Shown here in pieces: positions 54,023-64,000 of a stretch of 64,000 nt of DNA. The stretch is from Bacteroidota bacterium (GTDB lineage Bacteria > Bacteroidota > Bacteroidia > Chitinophagales > Chitinophagaceae), in assembly GCA_016706595.1 (NCBI GenBank), contig JADJJH010000007.1:524475-588474 (forward strand), given 5' to 3'. The notes under the pieces were generated by a model that saw nothing but the letters and a program-made list of their open reading frames with translations, searched no databases and was not told the origin of the DNA. Made by a program: the position numbers and the translations under genes. Positions within the stretch are counted from its first letter, which is position 1; every line of letters begins with the position of its first letter.

Positions 54023-54199
54023 AAATATGTTATTTTGAACTCATTTTGCATTTCATACTATTTCAATAATCTTGAAAAAGTATCAGATTATCCTTCATTT
54101 CTTTATCTCTACCCATTTCTTTGTCCTTAGGCAAAGGTAATTTTCAAATTCTTTGATTACTAAGTATTTCTACTTAATTCATTTAAGTATTAACTCTGT

Positions 54200-54960
54200 C
54201 AACACAACCGGTAAAGGAGCCTTCAGCTGCGCGCGTAGGTGTTCGAAAACCCTTTCGGAACTGTAGTTAGTATGCAATACGAGCCGACAAGAAACTTCGA
54301 AATAGAATGAAGGAAGTTGCGAGCACCCACAAGAGGTAAACAATTAAAAGTATACAAAGTTTGAAGAACATCATTTAGTAAACAAATGCTGAAAACTTTG
54401 TAGACGAATTGTTTACTCCATAGGCATACTTTTAAATATCAAATCTTACTCAAAAGTATGCAACTATGCAAGAGGATGCTATAGCTCTAAACGAAGAATG
54501 AGTTCAAGAGCTATGTGCATCATCGCAGTCGCAGTGGGGATAGCCGGCTCGCCTATACTGGGAGGAGTGGATGAAAAGATGTATGAGGAAACCCCCAGAC
54601 GGCAAAGCTATGTGGAATGAGTAAGTGGGTTTGTATTCATCATAAGGAATAGTTTGTTTAGCTCTTGCGTGAGGTAACTATTCCATGAATGAATACATGT
54701 TTAGGTCGAATGTAACAAGCGAAGCCAAGTCTGGGATAAGAGTTGACAAAATACTTGTTTTCAGACACTAGAGCCTCCCGAACAAAGTAAGCGTGAGAAG
54801 CAAATATGGTGACAAACTTATGTAATAACCCCGAAAAGGGACTGAAGGACTAAAGTTGAAATGCGATACCTTCCTGTATTGCTACTTCAGTATCGCATTT
54901 GATCTTTAGGTTTGGCGACATTTTTGCCGAGCCTTACTTTGAGAGACCATTTTACCGTCT
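54200..54960 (+). ncRNA. candidate large structured RNA, possibly 5' part of a group II intron
   Basis: This stretch has no credible reading frame on either strand but is noticeably richer in G+C than its flanks and full of short hairpins, for example AATGCGATAC...GTATCGCATT at about 54858-54899 and GGCGAC/GCCGAG near 54915. Segments such as GACGGCAAAGCTATGTGGAAT, GCGTGAGAAGCAAATATGGTGACAAAC (read in parts) resemble group II intron domain I as I remember it. A short frame after it (from 54971, VRETQFKAKYLMIKK) could be the remains of an intron protein. No domain V was found. Strand and class are tentative. Confidence 0.4.
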
Positions 54961-55223
54961 GTAAATACAAATGAAATCGGTTAGAGAAACTCAATTCAAA
55001 GCCAAGTATCTAATGATAAAAAAAATGAGTTTAATGGTTACTCTTATTCTCTTGTTTCATATTAAATGTATAGATGTAGCCTATGTTTATTGCAAGTGCG
55101 CTAAGTAACATCATTATTATTGATGAAATTGTATTCACATTCAGTTGTTGAGAAGAAAAGTACTGTCATTACTGACAATAAAATAGTAATGATTTTTGAT
55201 TGTTACTTTGATGTAGTTGAAAG

Positions 55224-55824
55224 TTAGAAAATAAGTTGAGTTACTTTACATTCAGTTGGGAGTACCTCTACCGTTCCTGTTTGAGTTTGACCTGTAGTTG
55301 ATTTTACCGCCGTGTAAGTATAGTTACCCCAAGGCACTTCAAAGCGAATAACTCCTGTATCATAACAACTAGCAAGAAACTGAGAGCCTACTATCTTATC
55401 AGTCATATTTACGCCATAAGGCCCTGTTAAGGTGACTTCAATAAATTCTAAACTAGAATTAAAGAAAAAGTCATCATAACAATAAAACGCAGCATTTCCA
55501 GTTGCGTATTTCGGAGTTATAACTTCATTGTATACAGTTGCTCCACATGAGTTAGTCATAGTTAACTTGACTGTATATGGTGTTCCGATATTAGTATAAG
55601 TATGTAAAGGTGATTTTTGAGAGCTTGTGGTACCATCTCCAAAATCATATAAATAAGCATCTGCTGTACTACTTCCATTAAATTGAATCTTGCCATGATA
55701 GTATTGAGAATGTTGATAGGTAAAATATCCCAATGGTTCATCACAAGGAGGAGTGGTGGTAGTTGATTTTTTATCACATCCAAAAAAAGAATAGTAGCAT
55801 AAAGAGTATAGGAATGGTTTTCAT
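55224..55824 (-). pseudogene. PKD-domain lipoprotein, one frameshift near the start
   Basis: From ATG 55824 the frame encodes a lipoprotein signal (MKTIPILFMLLFFFGC, then DKKSTTTTPP) if one T is removed from the T7 run at 55782-55788; downstream the frame 55224-55733 is open. The mature protein contains a PKD-like domain (YLYDFGDGTTSSQKSPLHTY, NIGTPYTVKLTMTN) and a second domain with a PEGA-like end (VPWGNYTYTAVKSTTGQTQT). Surface lipoprotein of unknown function. A single-base insertion in a homopolymer is the only defect. Confidence 0.7.
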
Positions 55825-55934
55825 AGAAATAAATTTTTGCATGTTAATTAGTTTTGTATTGAACAATTAAATTTTAATAAAAACACAAGAGTTCTGTGCA
55901 TATAGGGGGAAAGCGAACTCATGTGCTTTGTGGC

Positions 55935-56105
55935 TTATCGCCTGTAATTTGACTTTCCTGATACTTTTCCTGTACCGTTACAACGGTTACAGTTTTTGTA
56001 GCCAGTGCCATGACATTTACGGCATTTGTCGAGCGGAATTCTTGGATCATGGCATTGAACTTGTCCGCTACCCCCGCAACGTAGGCAATCTTTGTCGTAT
56101 GACAT
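55935..56105 (-). CDS. DnaJ-type CxxCxGxG zinc-finger small protein
   Basis: A 56-residue protein with three zinc-binding motifs of the DnaJ central-domain type: CLRCGGSG (7-14), CRKCHGTG (28-35) and CNRCNGTG (39-46), plus Cys18. Such short proteins may bind zinc or assist protein folding; no other domain is present. ATG 56105 to TAA 55935, intact. It lies in the region where other genes are broken. Neighbours on the same strand are two small lipoproteins. Confidence 0.75.
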   Translation of the reverse strand: MSYDKDCLRCGGSGQVQCHDPRIPLDKCRKCHGTGYKNCNRCNGTGKVSGKSNYRR

Positions 56106-56212
56106 ATGAATAGTATTGGTGACTACTTATTCTGTTCGATAAAGCCGAAGGAGGATTTGAAATTCTTCTACTTTTAATCCTACTTGAAATGAAAAGAGAA
56201 CATACTAATGAT

Positions 56213-56423
56213 CTATTTAACCTCACAAGAAACATAGTCTCCCTGACTAGTTGTTAGGATTAAATCACAGGCATCTTAGCCTTCTTTTTAGTGGTATTAG
56301 GAAGAGAAATGCCTCTGCATCTGGATTGCTTCCGGATTCGATACAGGTACAAGTCCTATCCTTTTGCAGGAGGCAATTGCAAAGAGAAATAGGCAGAGCA
56401 AGATTGGTAAAATTTTTTTTCAT
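56213..56423 (-). pseudogene. small Cys-rich lipoprotein, frame broken
   Basis: Reading from ATG 56423 across two or three one-base shifts gives a lipoprotein signal (ILPILLCLFLFAIASC, then KKDRTCTC), a middle part with Cys residues, and the end TKKKAKDACD...TTSQGDYVSCEVK. About 70 codons. The overall pattern (SCKKDxTCxC, then KKKAK and a C-terminal Cys) is familiar from short Bacteroidota lipoproteins of unknown function. The breaks occur in A-runs. Confidence 0.5.
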
Positions 56424-56556
56424 GTTAATGTTTTATGTTTGTTCTTGATAATATTATCGAACACAAAGTTTTAGTAACATGATTGCATAACCTAATCACT
56501 TTGATTCATAAATTATGTTGCAGATTGAATAAATTATTCACTTAAATAGTATCTTT

Positions 56557-56964
56557 ATGGAAAATAGTAAAGGGATGGTTGGCGGTAAAATAAGGACATT
56601 TAGAATGTTGCGTGGCTTCTCTCAAGAGCATATGGCAGCAAAGCTTGGTATTGATCAAACAAAGTATTCTCGCATTGAATCAAGTAAACAAAAAACCTCC
56701 TGAAGATTTGCTAAAGGTATTGCTGATTTGTTAGGTGTATCAGTTGCAGACATTAATAGCAATGAGCCAGTTATTATAAATAACAATGCCTCTAATAAAG
56801 GCACTCAAATTGGACACAATGAAAATTTCTATGCAGACCAAAAAGAGCTTTACGAAAAACTAATCAATACCCAGAAAGTAGAAAATGAAAGATTAGTTAA
56901 ACAAAATGAACTTCTTGTTAAACAGATAGAACAAATGATGAAACTTCTTGAAAAGAAGAAGTAA
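56557..56964 (+). pseudogene. helix-turn-helix regulator with coiled-coil tail, two compensating shifts
   Basis: ATG 56557 opens an Xre-type HTH domain (GGKIRTFRMLRGFSQEHMAA, LGIDQTKYSRIES). A TGA stops the frame at the end of the HTH, but deleting one A from the A6 run near 56690 and adding one G near 56713 gives QKPPEDLAKGIADLLGVS and returns to the open frame ending at 56964. The tail (YEKLINTQKVENERLVKQNELL) is a coiled coil. A similar fold is common in Bacteroidota regulators. Probably functional in reality. Confidence 0.65.
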
Positions 56965-56970
56965 TATAGG

Positions 56971-57644
56971 CTACCAATTAATATCCGGAAAATCTTCTTC
57001 CCTATACTTAAATCAACACCACGAGAATTACTTTCTTTCGCACCTTTCTCGAACTTCTTAATCAAAGTTTTATGATATTCGGTTGATGTATTAAATATTT
57101 TGTTAATCAGCAGAGGAATTTCTCTAAATCTCGGAGTGCTCGGAATGGTGCTTATAAATGTCCAACGAGCATGTTCGTAAATAAGGAAAATATATTTTGT
57201 TCCAATATCAATTCCTTTACCAATCAATGGGGTTATTCCTTTAGCACCTGCCTCATCAGATTCATTGAGTGCACTTTCAATCACCATTTCAAGATTGTAA
57301 AGTATTGTTTGATGTCTTTTGTTATCAGTGAAAAAGGAACATTGATACCTTGATATATTAGTGAATAAAAGAACATCAATCCAAACAACAGAGAATCCAT
57401 AATGTGTTACAAAACTATCACTACCTTTTATTACAAATTCTTGTTTTACGGCATCACCAGAAATCGCTTTTCTTACTTCGTATGCGAAGCACATCAATAG
57501 CTGATACTTCCCTTTTGTATCTTCTTCATATTCGTCAAGAGTATCTGCCAATTCATGAATTACATCATATAGCAAATCAAGTTCTGATGATTGTCCATAA
57601 ATAATTAATCCGGTACCGCTTGGTGTAGGTTTTGAAAATAGCAT
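56971..57644 (-). CDS. uncharacterised protein, C-terminus shifted by one base
   Basis: From ATG 57644 the product starts MLFSKPTPSGTGLIIYG and contains LLMCFAYEVRKAISG, KGITPLIGKGIDIGTKYIFL and RFREIPLLINKIF. This may be the DUF6904 family (recalled, unchecked). As written, the frame runs to 56850 through the opposite HTH gene; adding one A at GATTTAAG near 57010 gives the short end YREEDFPDINW and a stop at 56971, 6 bp from the convergent gene. That ending is more credible. Function unknown. Confidence 0.6.
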
Positions 57645-57805
57645 TGAAAGTATTTCATTCGAAGTTACAACCTATTGAAAATTAAAATTGATTTCTAGGA
57701 ACACAAAATCAAAAATACATTAGTATTTTTCGAAAGAAATTGTGGTCGATATTATAAATGGGTCACATGTCACTATAACAATAATAAATATTTTAATAAT
57801 AAAAG

Positions 57806-59589
57806 ATGAACAAGAATATGGGCAAGAGTGATAGCTTTTATAATTCAATAAGAAAACAATCAATTCATTCAATTTTGGCAGAATTATAAGAAGTATATTT
57901 ATACCGAAATTATCGATTCAAATAAAGAAGAAAATATTATTACAGAAAGAAAAATTCAGTATTGTACACTGGTTGATGGTGAAACTAAAAGTAATTTCAT
58001 TTTACAGATATTCACGGAAATGTTATAGACAATTTTGAATTTAAAGATTCAGAAGTTGAATACCTTAAGAAACGTATTGAGGTAACAAATAACAATTGGC
58101 TTAAAGTTAAATACTCCACAGATTCTATGGCAAAAATCTAAGCATGCTAAATATGCAGAAAATACAATTATTTCACTCTTGAAAATAATTGACAGCACTA
58201 AATTTGAAGACCAAGATGAGCTGAAATCAGTTTTAAGAACAATAATTTTTGCGTAGCTACAAACACAAAGCAATGTACAAGTGAAGTTAAAATATTTTTT
58301 CTATTACGTTACTTGAAAGCTCTTCAATATGGATAAAAGGAGAATTATTAAAATTATTGTAGAATCAACCTTATTTAATAAGGGTGAAATGAAGTCATTT
58401 AAAATTGAGATTGATGACTATATTGATCTGTCAAATTCATCAGCTTATTTCAATAACAAACAAAATTTGGAAATCCTAATAGCAGTATTTGAAAAATTTG
58501 GCAAGAGTACTCATTCATTATATGAATCCCTAGCTATAAATGAGGATATTATAATTACTGAACATCCCAATGATGAAGATTTTGGAAATTAACTTCATGG
58601 GGAAATAAAGCAGGTTACTTTAAGAAAGCAAAGAAGGCAAAAGAATACGAATTATCTCTAAGAGAATTTAATAGGCTTAAGCAATTTGCAAAACTTGGAA
58701 GTATAAGCGTTTCATTAGATAGTGAACATATAGAAATCTTTAATGAATACCTAAGAAGTTTTTCAACCAAAATTTTAAATCTAACGACTGAATCAATATT
58801 GGCCTATTTTTCTGCCATTGAAAATATACTATTTGATTTTAAGTCCAATGAAGAGAAAACAAAAAAGAATATAAAGGCTTCAATTTATAATTTATGTAAT
58901 ACCACAGCATTTGATATAAATGGCAATTTCAATGAATTGAATGATAAAGAAAAACTTAATAGAGAAATTACAAACAACTACACTATTGCATTAAATATTC
59001 ATTTCCATGCCATCTTTCAAAAAGTATTTGTTGAGGGAATTATTTTGGGGAAATTGAATTATTATTCGGTTATAGATTATTTGAATAAACATACATGGTA
59101 TGGAATTAAGTTTAATAGAATGCTAAAATGAAAATGCAATTAGATAAGAACTCACATGGATCACCTTTATTAGCTCCAGGAATACATTGTCTCTTTTTCT
59201 CACTATAATACTCTGTATTAATGAGAACAAATAAAACTACTAATTACATATTATCAGTTGACTCACTAACGATGAAATTTGAAGGCGCTCTAAGAGACTT
59301 TATAAGATTATGTGGTGGCTCAACTTCAATATTCAAAAAAGATGAATTACAAGAACAGTTGTTAGATGAACTATTAGAAAACCCTATAACACAAAACTAT
59401 TTTACAGTAAATGATGTAGAACTTTTTAAATATACATTTACAAAAAAAGGCAAGAATCTGCGAAACAATGTAGCTCATTCATTTTTAGATTTTTCCGATT
59501 ATAATTTCCAATCGGCTAGCCTTTGTTTTTTTTCTGTATATTAAGATTAGGCAAATACACTTTTGAAGAATCTAATGAAACAAATCAGT
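57806..59589 (+). pseudogene. DUF4209 domain protein, broken by many one-base shifts
   Basis: Starting at ATG 57806 (MNKNMGKSDSFYNSIRKQ) protein-like sequence continues through all three frames: DNFEFKDSEVEYLKKRIEV, KSKHAKYAENTIISLLKII, FKKAKKAKEYELSLREFNRL, ILAYFSAIENILFDFKSN and finally SVDSLTMKFEGALRDFIRLC and KKGKNLRNNVAHSF. The last part matches DUF4209, whose LRNNVAH motif resembles HEPN domains. At least six shifts are needed. About 590 residues if intact. Its end meets the convergent ATPase gene. Family known to me without established function; some members sit in defence neighbourhoods. Confidence 0.65.
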
Positions 59590-60878
59590 CTAGAAAAGAG
59601 TTTTCCTTCTGTGTATCTTGTTTTGTTGATACAGTTGAAATAATTTGCGTTGTTGCTTAAACCCTCCATATCGTTTTCTTGAATATGCAATAATTTCATT
59701 CTGTAAAAATGTCTTAGGGAAAGTAAGCGGATTAGTAACTGCAGAAAATGGTTGAGAGATGGTTCCATCGATAAGAAGTTTGATATAGATAGCATACTGT
59801 GGAAGCATGGATAAATCATCTTTGGTGAACGTAGGATAGAATTCATGTCCAATAGTTTCCGCATCTTCTGTACCAATTCTAAAAGTAATGAGTGAGCCTA
59901 CATTTCCGAAAATGGCTTTTCGAATATCCTCGTGTAACTGGTCAAGGAATTGATGGGTAAGAAATAATGACAACCCATATTTTCTACTTTCAGAAAAAGT
60001 ATGTCTGCAAATGAAAGTGTCACAAATGAATGCATTTCATCAATGTATAAATAGTAAGGTGTTCTTTCATTGATATGTCTCTTTCTCTCAAGCGAAGCTG
60101 TTTGAAACTGAGTAACTAAAAGTGAACCAAGAAATTGTGTTCCGGCTTCACCTAATATTCCCTTTGATAGATTGACAAGCAATATCATCTTTTCATCCAT
60201 GACCTTTGAAATATCAAAGGATGAAATTGTATTCCCAATAATCGACCTGATAATAGGATGTGTTGAAAGGATTCCTACCTTGTTGAGGATAGGAGAAATA
60301 TGTTCATTTTTTGTTGTTGTGGAAAGCGGGTTATACTCCTTATTCCAAAAGTCATGCAGGGTTGAATTGCGGTTAAGATAATTGAGCATATAATTCCTGA
60401 AATTTGGAATCAGTTAATACAGGTGTAACTATCAAGCAAAGAAGAATGTGGGTAATAAGTTAGAGTATTGAATAGTATTCCTTAGAATATGCTCCATTCT
60501 AGGCCCCCAGGACTCCGCTCCAGAGCCAAACACAGAAACAATATTAGATGCCACTTGATACCTATTTACTTCCTTGACCTTGTAGAGTGGATTATATGTC
60601 GATTACATGGTCTGCATCAGAAGGGTTGAAGTAGGTAACATCTTGGATTCTAATTTAAAAGTGAAATTTAGAATTTGGTTTATCAAATCTCCATGAGGAT
60701 CAAATATCCTACTCCCTCCCTTGCAGAATATCACCATTGCCATGTTTAAAAGCAGGGTTGATTTCCCTGTTCCGGTTTTACCAATACAGTATATATGTCC
60801 ACTTCTGTCATTTTCTTTTATACCGAATACTTGGTTACTGTTTTGATGGTTGGTTGTGCCGATTGGAGTGATGGGCAT
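59590..60878 (-). pseudogene. type IV secretion DNA-binding ATPase, frame broken
   Basis: Across frames the order of motifs is that of a TraG/DUF87-type ATPase: FGIKENDRSGHIYCIGKTG with Walker A GKTGTGKST (60.78 kb), RIFDPHGDLINQIL, RYQVASNIVSVFGSGAES, NRNSTLHDFWNKEYNPL, ILLVNLSKGILGEAGTQFLG, Walker B YYLYIDEMHSFVT, then LTHQFLDQLHEDIRKAIFGN and the C-terminus. Open frame also continues left of the ATG to about 60953 without a start, so the N-terminus may be longer. At least four shifts. It probably belongs to a conjugative or mobilisable element distinct from the cluster at 16-22 kb. Confidence 0.75.
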
Positions 60879-61052
60879 CGACTTATTATATCGGAAGTGG
60901 TTGAAGAAATAAGGGAGGGGAAAATTAAATTTGGGAACTAACTATAAGTCGAGATAAGGATTTGAGAAAAAATTAGTTTGACTTCTTTTTTTAGTTACTT
61001 GTTATCTTCGTCATATTGATCTATTACAGAATTTATTCTTTTATTAGGGGGT

Positions 61053-61808
61053 TTATTTCTTTACGTCTATGTTAAACCCTCTTACAATGCCAATAATTTC
61101 TTCTATTGTTTTAGGGACATCAGGGCTCTGAAAGATGTTGCGACCAACTAGCTACCCATTGGCACCACATAATATTGCTTTGAAATTGTATTACTAAGTT
61201 GCTGTCGGTTTCTCCTCCAGCTACAAGAATTGGTACACCCGGGGCAACCAGAAACGACTTTTTCAAAATCATCTCCATCTGCAATATAGGCACCTAACCA
61301 AATCTGCTCCAAGTTCTGCACATGTTCTCGCAATATGACTGATAGTATGAATGTCATGACTATTATGCGCATGCCAAAGAGTAATGGCATACCATATTTA
61401 TAGCATTTTTCAGAAACAAGAGATATATCTCGCAACATAGAAATTTCATTAGGCGTCCCGAAGTTTATATGTACAGAGACTGCAGCGCAGCCATAAGATG
61501 TAGCCTCCTTCCACATCCCCAACAAATTTTTGTGTCCGATCTCCCAATGTTGCGCTTTGCCGAAAGATGCATTATTATTGGCAAGTCTGACTTTTACAAG
61601 ACATCACAACATGCAGTTATGATTCCTTTATGAAAGGAATTATTCCATCAAGATGTAGATGCGACAGAGCTCCTATAGTCTGCTCAATACCACCACAATA
61701 CCTTTGATTGGCCCATGGTCATACCATGATCCATTGGCACTAAAACGGTAACGAGTGTTATGATGGCGAAATAAGCTTTTTGATACGGATTGCTTTCCCT
61801 ATATTCAT
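61053..61808 (-). pseudogene. class I aldolase (ADTH synthase/LsrF-like), frame broken
   Basis: From ATG 61808 (MNIGKAIRIKK) the pieces VLVPMDHGMTMGPIKGI, IITACCDVL, ATSYGCAAVSVHINFGTPNE, YKYGMPLLFG, HDIHTISHIARTCAELGAD, VPILVAGGETDSNL and the end NIFQSPDVPKTIEEIIGIV follow in order. This matches 2-amino-3,7-dideoxy-D-threo-hept-6-ulosonate synthase and related DhnA/LsrF aldolases, with the MDHG and VxVH segments of the barrel. Five or more one-base shifts, not all in homopolymers. Archaeal-type aromatic biosynthesis or another sugar-phosphate pathway cannot be decided. Confidence 0.7.
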
Positions 61809-61839
61809 ATTTATTTTATTATCTATTAAGACTAGTGCT

Positions 61840-62493
61840 TTAAATAAAGCGAACTACTTCGTCAAGCTGACGTCTAGTTTTGGGATGAACAGGGCAGCGT
61901 GACGATATCCAAAAAAGCCCCCATTACGGCAATACATGTTTTTTTCCTTTGATTCAAGGAAGCCATCTTTTATCAATGTTCTTCAACACCCGATGGAATG
62001 AATCCCTTAATCGGACAAGAATCAATTCCCATTATCGCTGCTGCTAATATCATATTAGCAAGAGCAATATAGGCTTGCTTTCCAGCCCAATCAATTCGTT
62101 TGCGAAGATCTGTTAGATCGTGTTTGTCATTCTGAAAAGCAGTTACTTTTGAAATAGACACAGAGTAAGCTTCATCACTCATTTTTTTTATATCTTGACT
62201 AATGTGTTTAAAATACTCGGAATTTGGTTCTAAATCTTTGGTTACCGTGAATTATTACAAGTGACTTGCTGAGGCTAGTTGGAGTTGTGCGCCTGAAGCA
62301 TGTTCGGTGATTTTTGATCGAATTCTCTCATCCTGAACTATAATAATTTTCCACGGTTCTAGACCAAAAGAACTTGGTGAATACCGTGCAATATTAGCAA
62401 TATCTTAAAATCTTCGTCAGGAATTTTACGCTCGGTATCAAATGTCTTTACAGCATACCGCCAAGTGCCGCCTCAAATTTTAGAATTTTCCAT
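61840..62493 (-). pseudogene. nitroreductase-family NAD(P)H oxidoreductase, frame broken
   Basis: From ATG 62493 the pieces TWRYAVKTFDTERKIPDEDF, ARYSPSSFGLEPWKIIIVQD, ASGAQLQLAS, then the open part SVSISKVTAFQNDKHDL... with GKQAYIALANMILAAAIMG and IDSCPIKGF, and an end resembling GYRHAA and HPKTRRQLDEVVRFI. These are the FMN-binding and dimer motifs of NfsB-type nitroreductases (RYSPSSFGLEPW for FMN, QAYIAL and DSCPIKGF). At least four shifts. Such enzymes reduce quinones or nitro compounds. Confidence 0.72.
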
Positions 62494-62516
62494 AATTTGC
62501 TTTTTCAAGTTTGTAT

Positions 62517-62827
62517 CTATACTTCCTCCCAACCATCATCGAAGCGCTTCATCAAAGACTTCCAATTATTTCTTTCTTGCGCGACTGGCAAAAGAGAAAC
62601 AGCATTATCATGTTTTTTGTTATAATCTTTATTGTCCTAAAATAACAAGCAATCGCGTTATCAAAATCTGGAATGATATATAGAACGGAAGTGAAGATTT
62701 ATTTTGGCATCAAATTATGACCATTTTGAAGAAGATCTGTACACATATCTATGTGAGCCTTCATTTCGTCTGATGGTGCCTTGGGAACTACTCGAAGATA
62801 TGTAAATGCATTCATGAGTCTGGACAT
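62517..62827 (-). pseudogene. unidentified protein, frame broken
   Basis: The minus strand from ATG 62827 gives SRLMNAFTYLRVVPKAPSDE, MKAHIDMCTDLLQNGHNLM and, in another frame, HDNAVSLLPVAQERNNWKSL with MKRFDDGWEEV and a stop at 62517. Codon content looks protein-like and the end precedes the nitroreductase start by 24 bp, so it is probably a small gene of about 105 residues with two or more shifts. No family was recognised. Confidence 0.4.
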
Positions 62828-62833
62828 GGTTTA

Positions 62834-63241
62834 CTAGTTTATCTTCCAGTGACTGCAAATAGTTTTGGGCCCTCCTTTCATAGATTTTGCCTGAAACCAC
62901 ATGTCCCGCCCTTCGTACCTACTACTCTGATATATTTTGAACGGCTCACCAAATGTTATTACGAATTCGGAAATCGATTCTTTATAAATTCTTATAAAAC
63001 CATCACCAAACGCAACTTTGTTACCTCAAAGCGGTATTCCTCTACGGTCTCTACTCTATATAATATAATAACTGTTAATAGAACTGCGACTAAACTAAAA
63101 ACAAGAACCAAGTAAATAGGAATAATAGGTATATTTTGATTATTAATCAGTCACAAAGGACAAAACTAAACCAATAACAGCACCAAAACACAGAGATTAT
63201 AATCCTGTAACAATCTTTGATAAACGATTTTTGTCCTTCAT
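62834..63241 (-). pseudogene. small membrane protein, frame broken
   Basis: From ATG 63241 (MKDKNRLSKIVTGL) two hydrophobic segments follow, SLCFGAVIGLVLSFVTD and IPIYLVLVFSLVAVLLTVI, then a charged part with YRVETVEEYRFEVTKL and later ITFGEPFKIYQSSRYEGRDM. A two-span membrane protein of about 130 residues with several one-base shifts. No family was recognised. Confidence 0.45.
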
Positions 63242-63289
63242 TTTAGAATGTTTTTTGTTATGTTGATTCTCTCTTATCTTCAACTATTT

Positions 63290-63655
63290 CCGATCTGATT
63301 TCCGTCAGGATCAACAACAAAGAAATAGCGAATATCTGTTCTGCCAGTCTGAATACCATTGTCGTTGGAATATATTTCCTTAACATTTCATATGCATTTT
63401 CAATATTATCAGTCTGAAGAGAAAATGATCTATTCCAATAAATTCATTATGCTTTATTTCATTGGAAATTGTTTTACTAATAATAGGTGCGACCGAATAG
63501 CAGAACAACTCAAGTATAAAGTTTTTCTCTTGATAGGTGAATGATTTTCACATCCCCATCCTTAGAGTCAAAGTTATGACATTCAGCAAAATCAAGCAAT
63601 ACATAAAAGTCCCTTGATTTGGTAAGATCTGTTACATTAATTGACACGTGATGAA
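63290..63655 (-). pseudogene. VOC-family (glyoxalase-like) protein, frame broken
   Basis: Reading across frames gives KIHHVSINVTDLTKSRDFYV, FAECHNFDSKDGDVKIIHLS, LELFCYSVAP, EFIGIDHFLF and the end DIRYFFVVDPDGNQIGNS. These are the two beta-alpha-beta-beta-beta modules of a vicinal oxygen chelate protein, with metal-ligand candidates His in HHVSI, Glu in LELF and His in GIDHF. About 125 residues. The start codon is not identifiable. Lies between RidA and the membrane protein gene on the same strand. Confidence 0.65.
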
Positions 63656-63659
63656 TTTT

Positions 63660-64000
63660 TTAAATTTAGCACAACCCACTTTTTAATTTCGTTGATTGGT
63701 TTTACTGCAATCACTTCAATCTCAACACAACATTCCGGTTTAACTAGTTTATTGATTTCAACCAAGTGCTTACTGGCTTAGAGCTAGCAAAAAAAAAACT
63801 CATCGCGAACAGCAGATACTTTTGGGACTGCCCCATATCAGTTACGAATATCTGTGCTTTAACTACATTATCCAAAAGTCATATCAGCATCCCTAAGGAT
63901 TTTCCAATTTGACCAAAATGAACCGTGTCTGCTCGGCAAAATCATTTGGAGCTACAACTTTTACCATTATCATCCTCTGATACTTGACCAGTTACAAATA
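63660..64000 (-). pseudogene. ridA: RidA/YjgF-family protein, partial and frame broken
   Basis: Enters from the right edge. Across frames: VTGQVSEDDNGKVVAPNDF, AEQTRFILVKLENPL, ADMTFDNVVKAQIFVTDMG, VSAVRDEFFASSKPVSTLVE, LVKPECCVEIEVIAVKPI. This is the RidA fold: TGQ at the front, the KAQIFVTD strand and the final CVEIEVIAV in which RidA proteins normally have an Arg/Glu pair. The Arg of the deaminase site (usually RxxVEV) is not visible at CVEIE, so activity is uncertain. Several shifts. Confidence 0.6.

Noticed and set aside
55562..55783. 73-codon frame beside the PKD lipoprotein
   Set aside because: Alternative frame of the lipoprotein gene; the lipobox and PKD domain support the other frame with one inserted T.

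Overview
The window is AT-rich bacterial DNA with features typical of Bacteroidota: type IX secretion (T9SS) sorting domains at protein C-termini, many outer-membrane beta-barrel proteins, large RHS/YD-repeat proteins with a DUF6443-like start, TAnnTTTG-type -7 promoter boxes and a Bacteroidota-style mobilisation cluster. No rRNA, tRNA or CRISPR array was recognised. All family names were assigned by reading the sequence; no database search was run.

Layout. 1-10.5 kb is ordinary chromosome: a secreted protein, a helix-hairpin-helix protein, an acyl-CoA dehydrogenase, two T9SS cargo proteins, three beta-barrel proteins and recJ. 10.5-26.8 kb is accessory. It holds an ORF6N protein, a truncated gene copy, and the most interesting locus of the window. 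That locus is a compact four-gene operon at 13.3-16.3 kb encoding a ubiquitin-like protein ending in Gly-Gly-Asn, a protein with a Cys/Glu/His cluster (divergent E2 or CEHH-like), a JAMM peptidase and a two-domain E1-like ThiF enzyme. A helix-turn-helix repressor and an ImmA/IrrE-type metalloprotease are transcribed divergently from it. This is a prokaryotic ubiquitin-like conjugation system of the Bil/Bub kind with a protease-controlled switch, probably anti-phage or stress-responsive. It faces a mobilisation operon (HTH protein, relaxase, relaxosome accessory protein, VirD4-like coupling ATPase, small membrane proteins) with a candidate oriT, then a two-component system.

27-54 kb carries a large surface protein and two paralogous RHS operons, each made of a SpvB/RHS-shell-like protein, an RHS core protein with a variable tail, and a small exported protein that may be its immunity partner. 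Both operons share a duplicated upstream block containing three ATGAACT-like repeats spaced exactly 21 bp. Truncated copies of one secreted-protein gene are scattered at 11.1 and 40.4 kb, with the complete copy at 30.4 kb.

From about 51.5-53 kb to the end, nearly every gene is broken by one-base indels, mostly in homopolymers. Intact protein families can still be read through the breaks: a DUF4209/HEPN-like protein, a type IV secretion ATPase, an ADTH-synthase-like aldolase, a nitroreductase, a VOC protein and a RidA protein. The clustering, the homopolymer bias and the involvement of unrelated genes suggest unpolished sequence rather than decay, so start, stop and frame calls there are approximate. 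A GC-richer non-coding block at 54.2-55.0 kb looks like a large structured RNA, possibly the 5' part of a group II intron.
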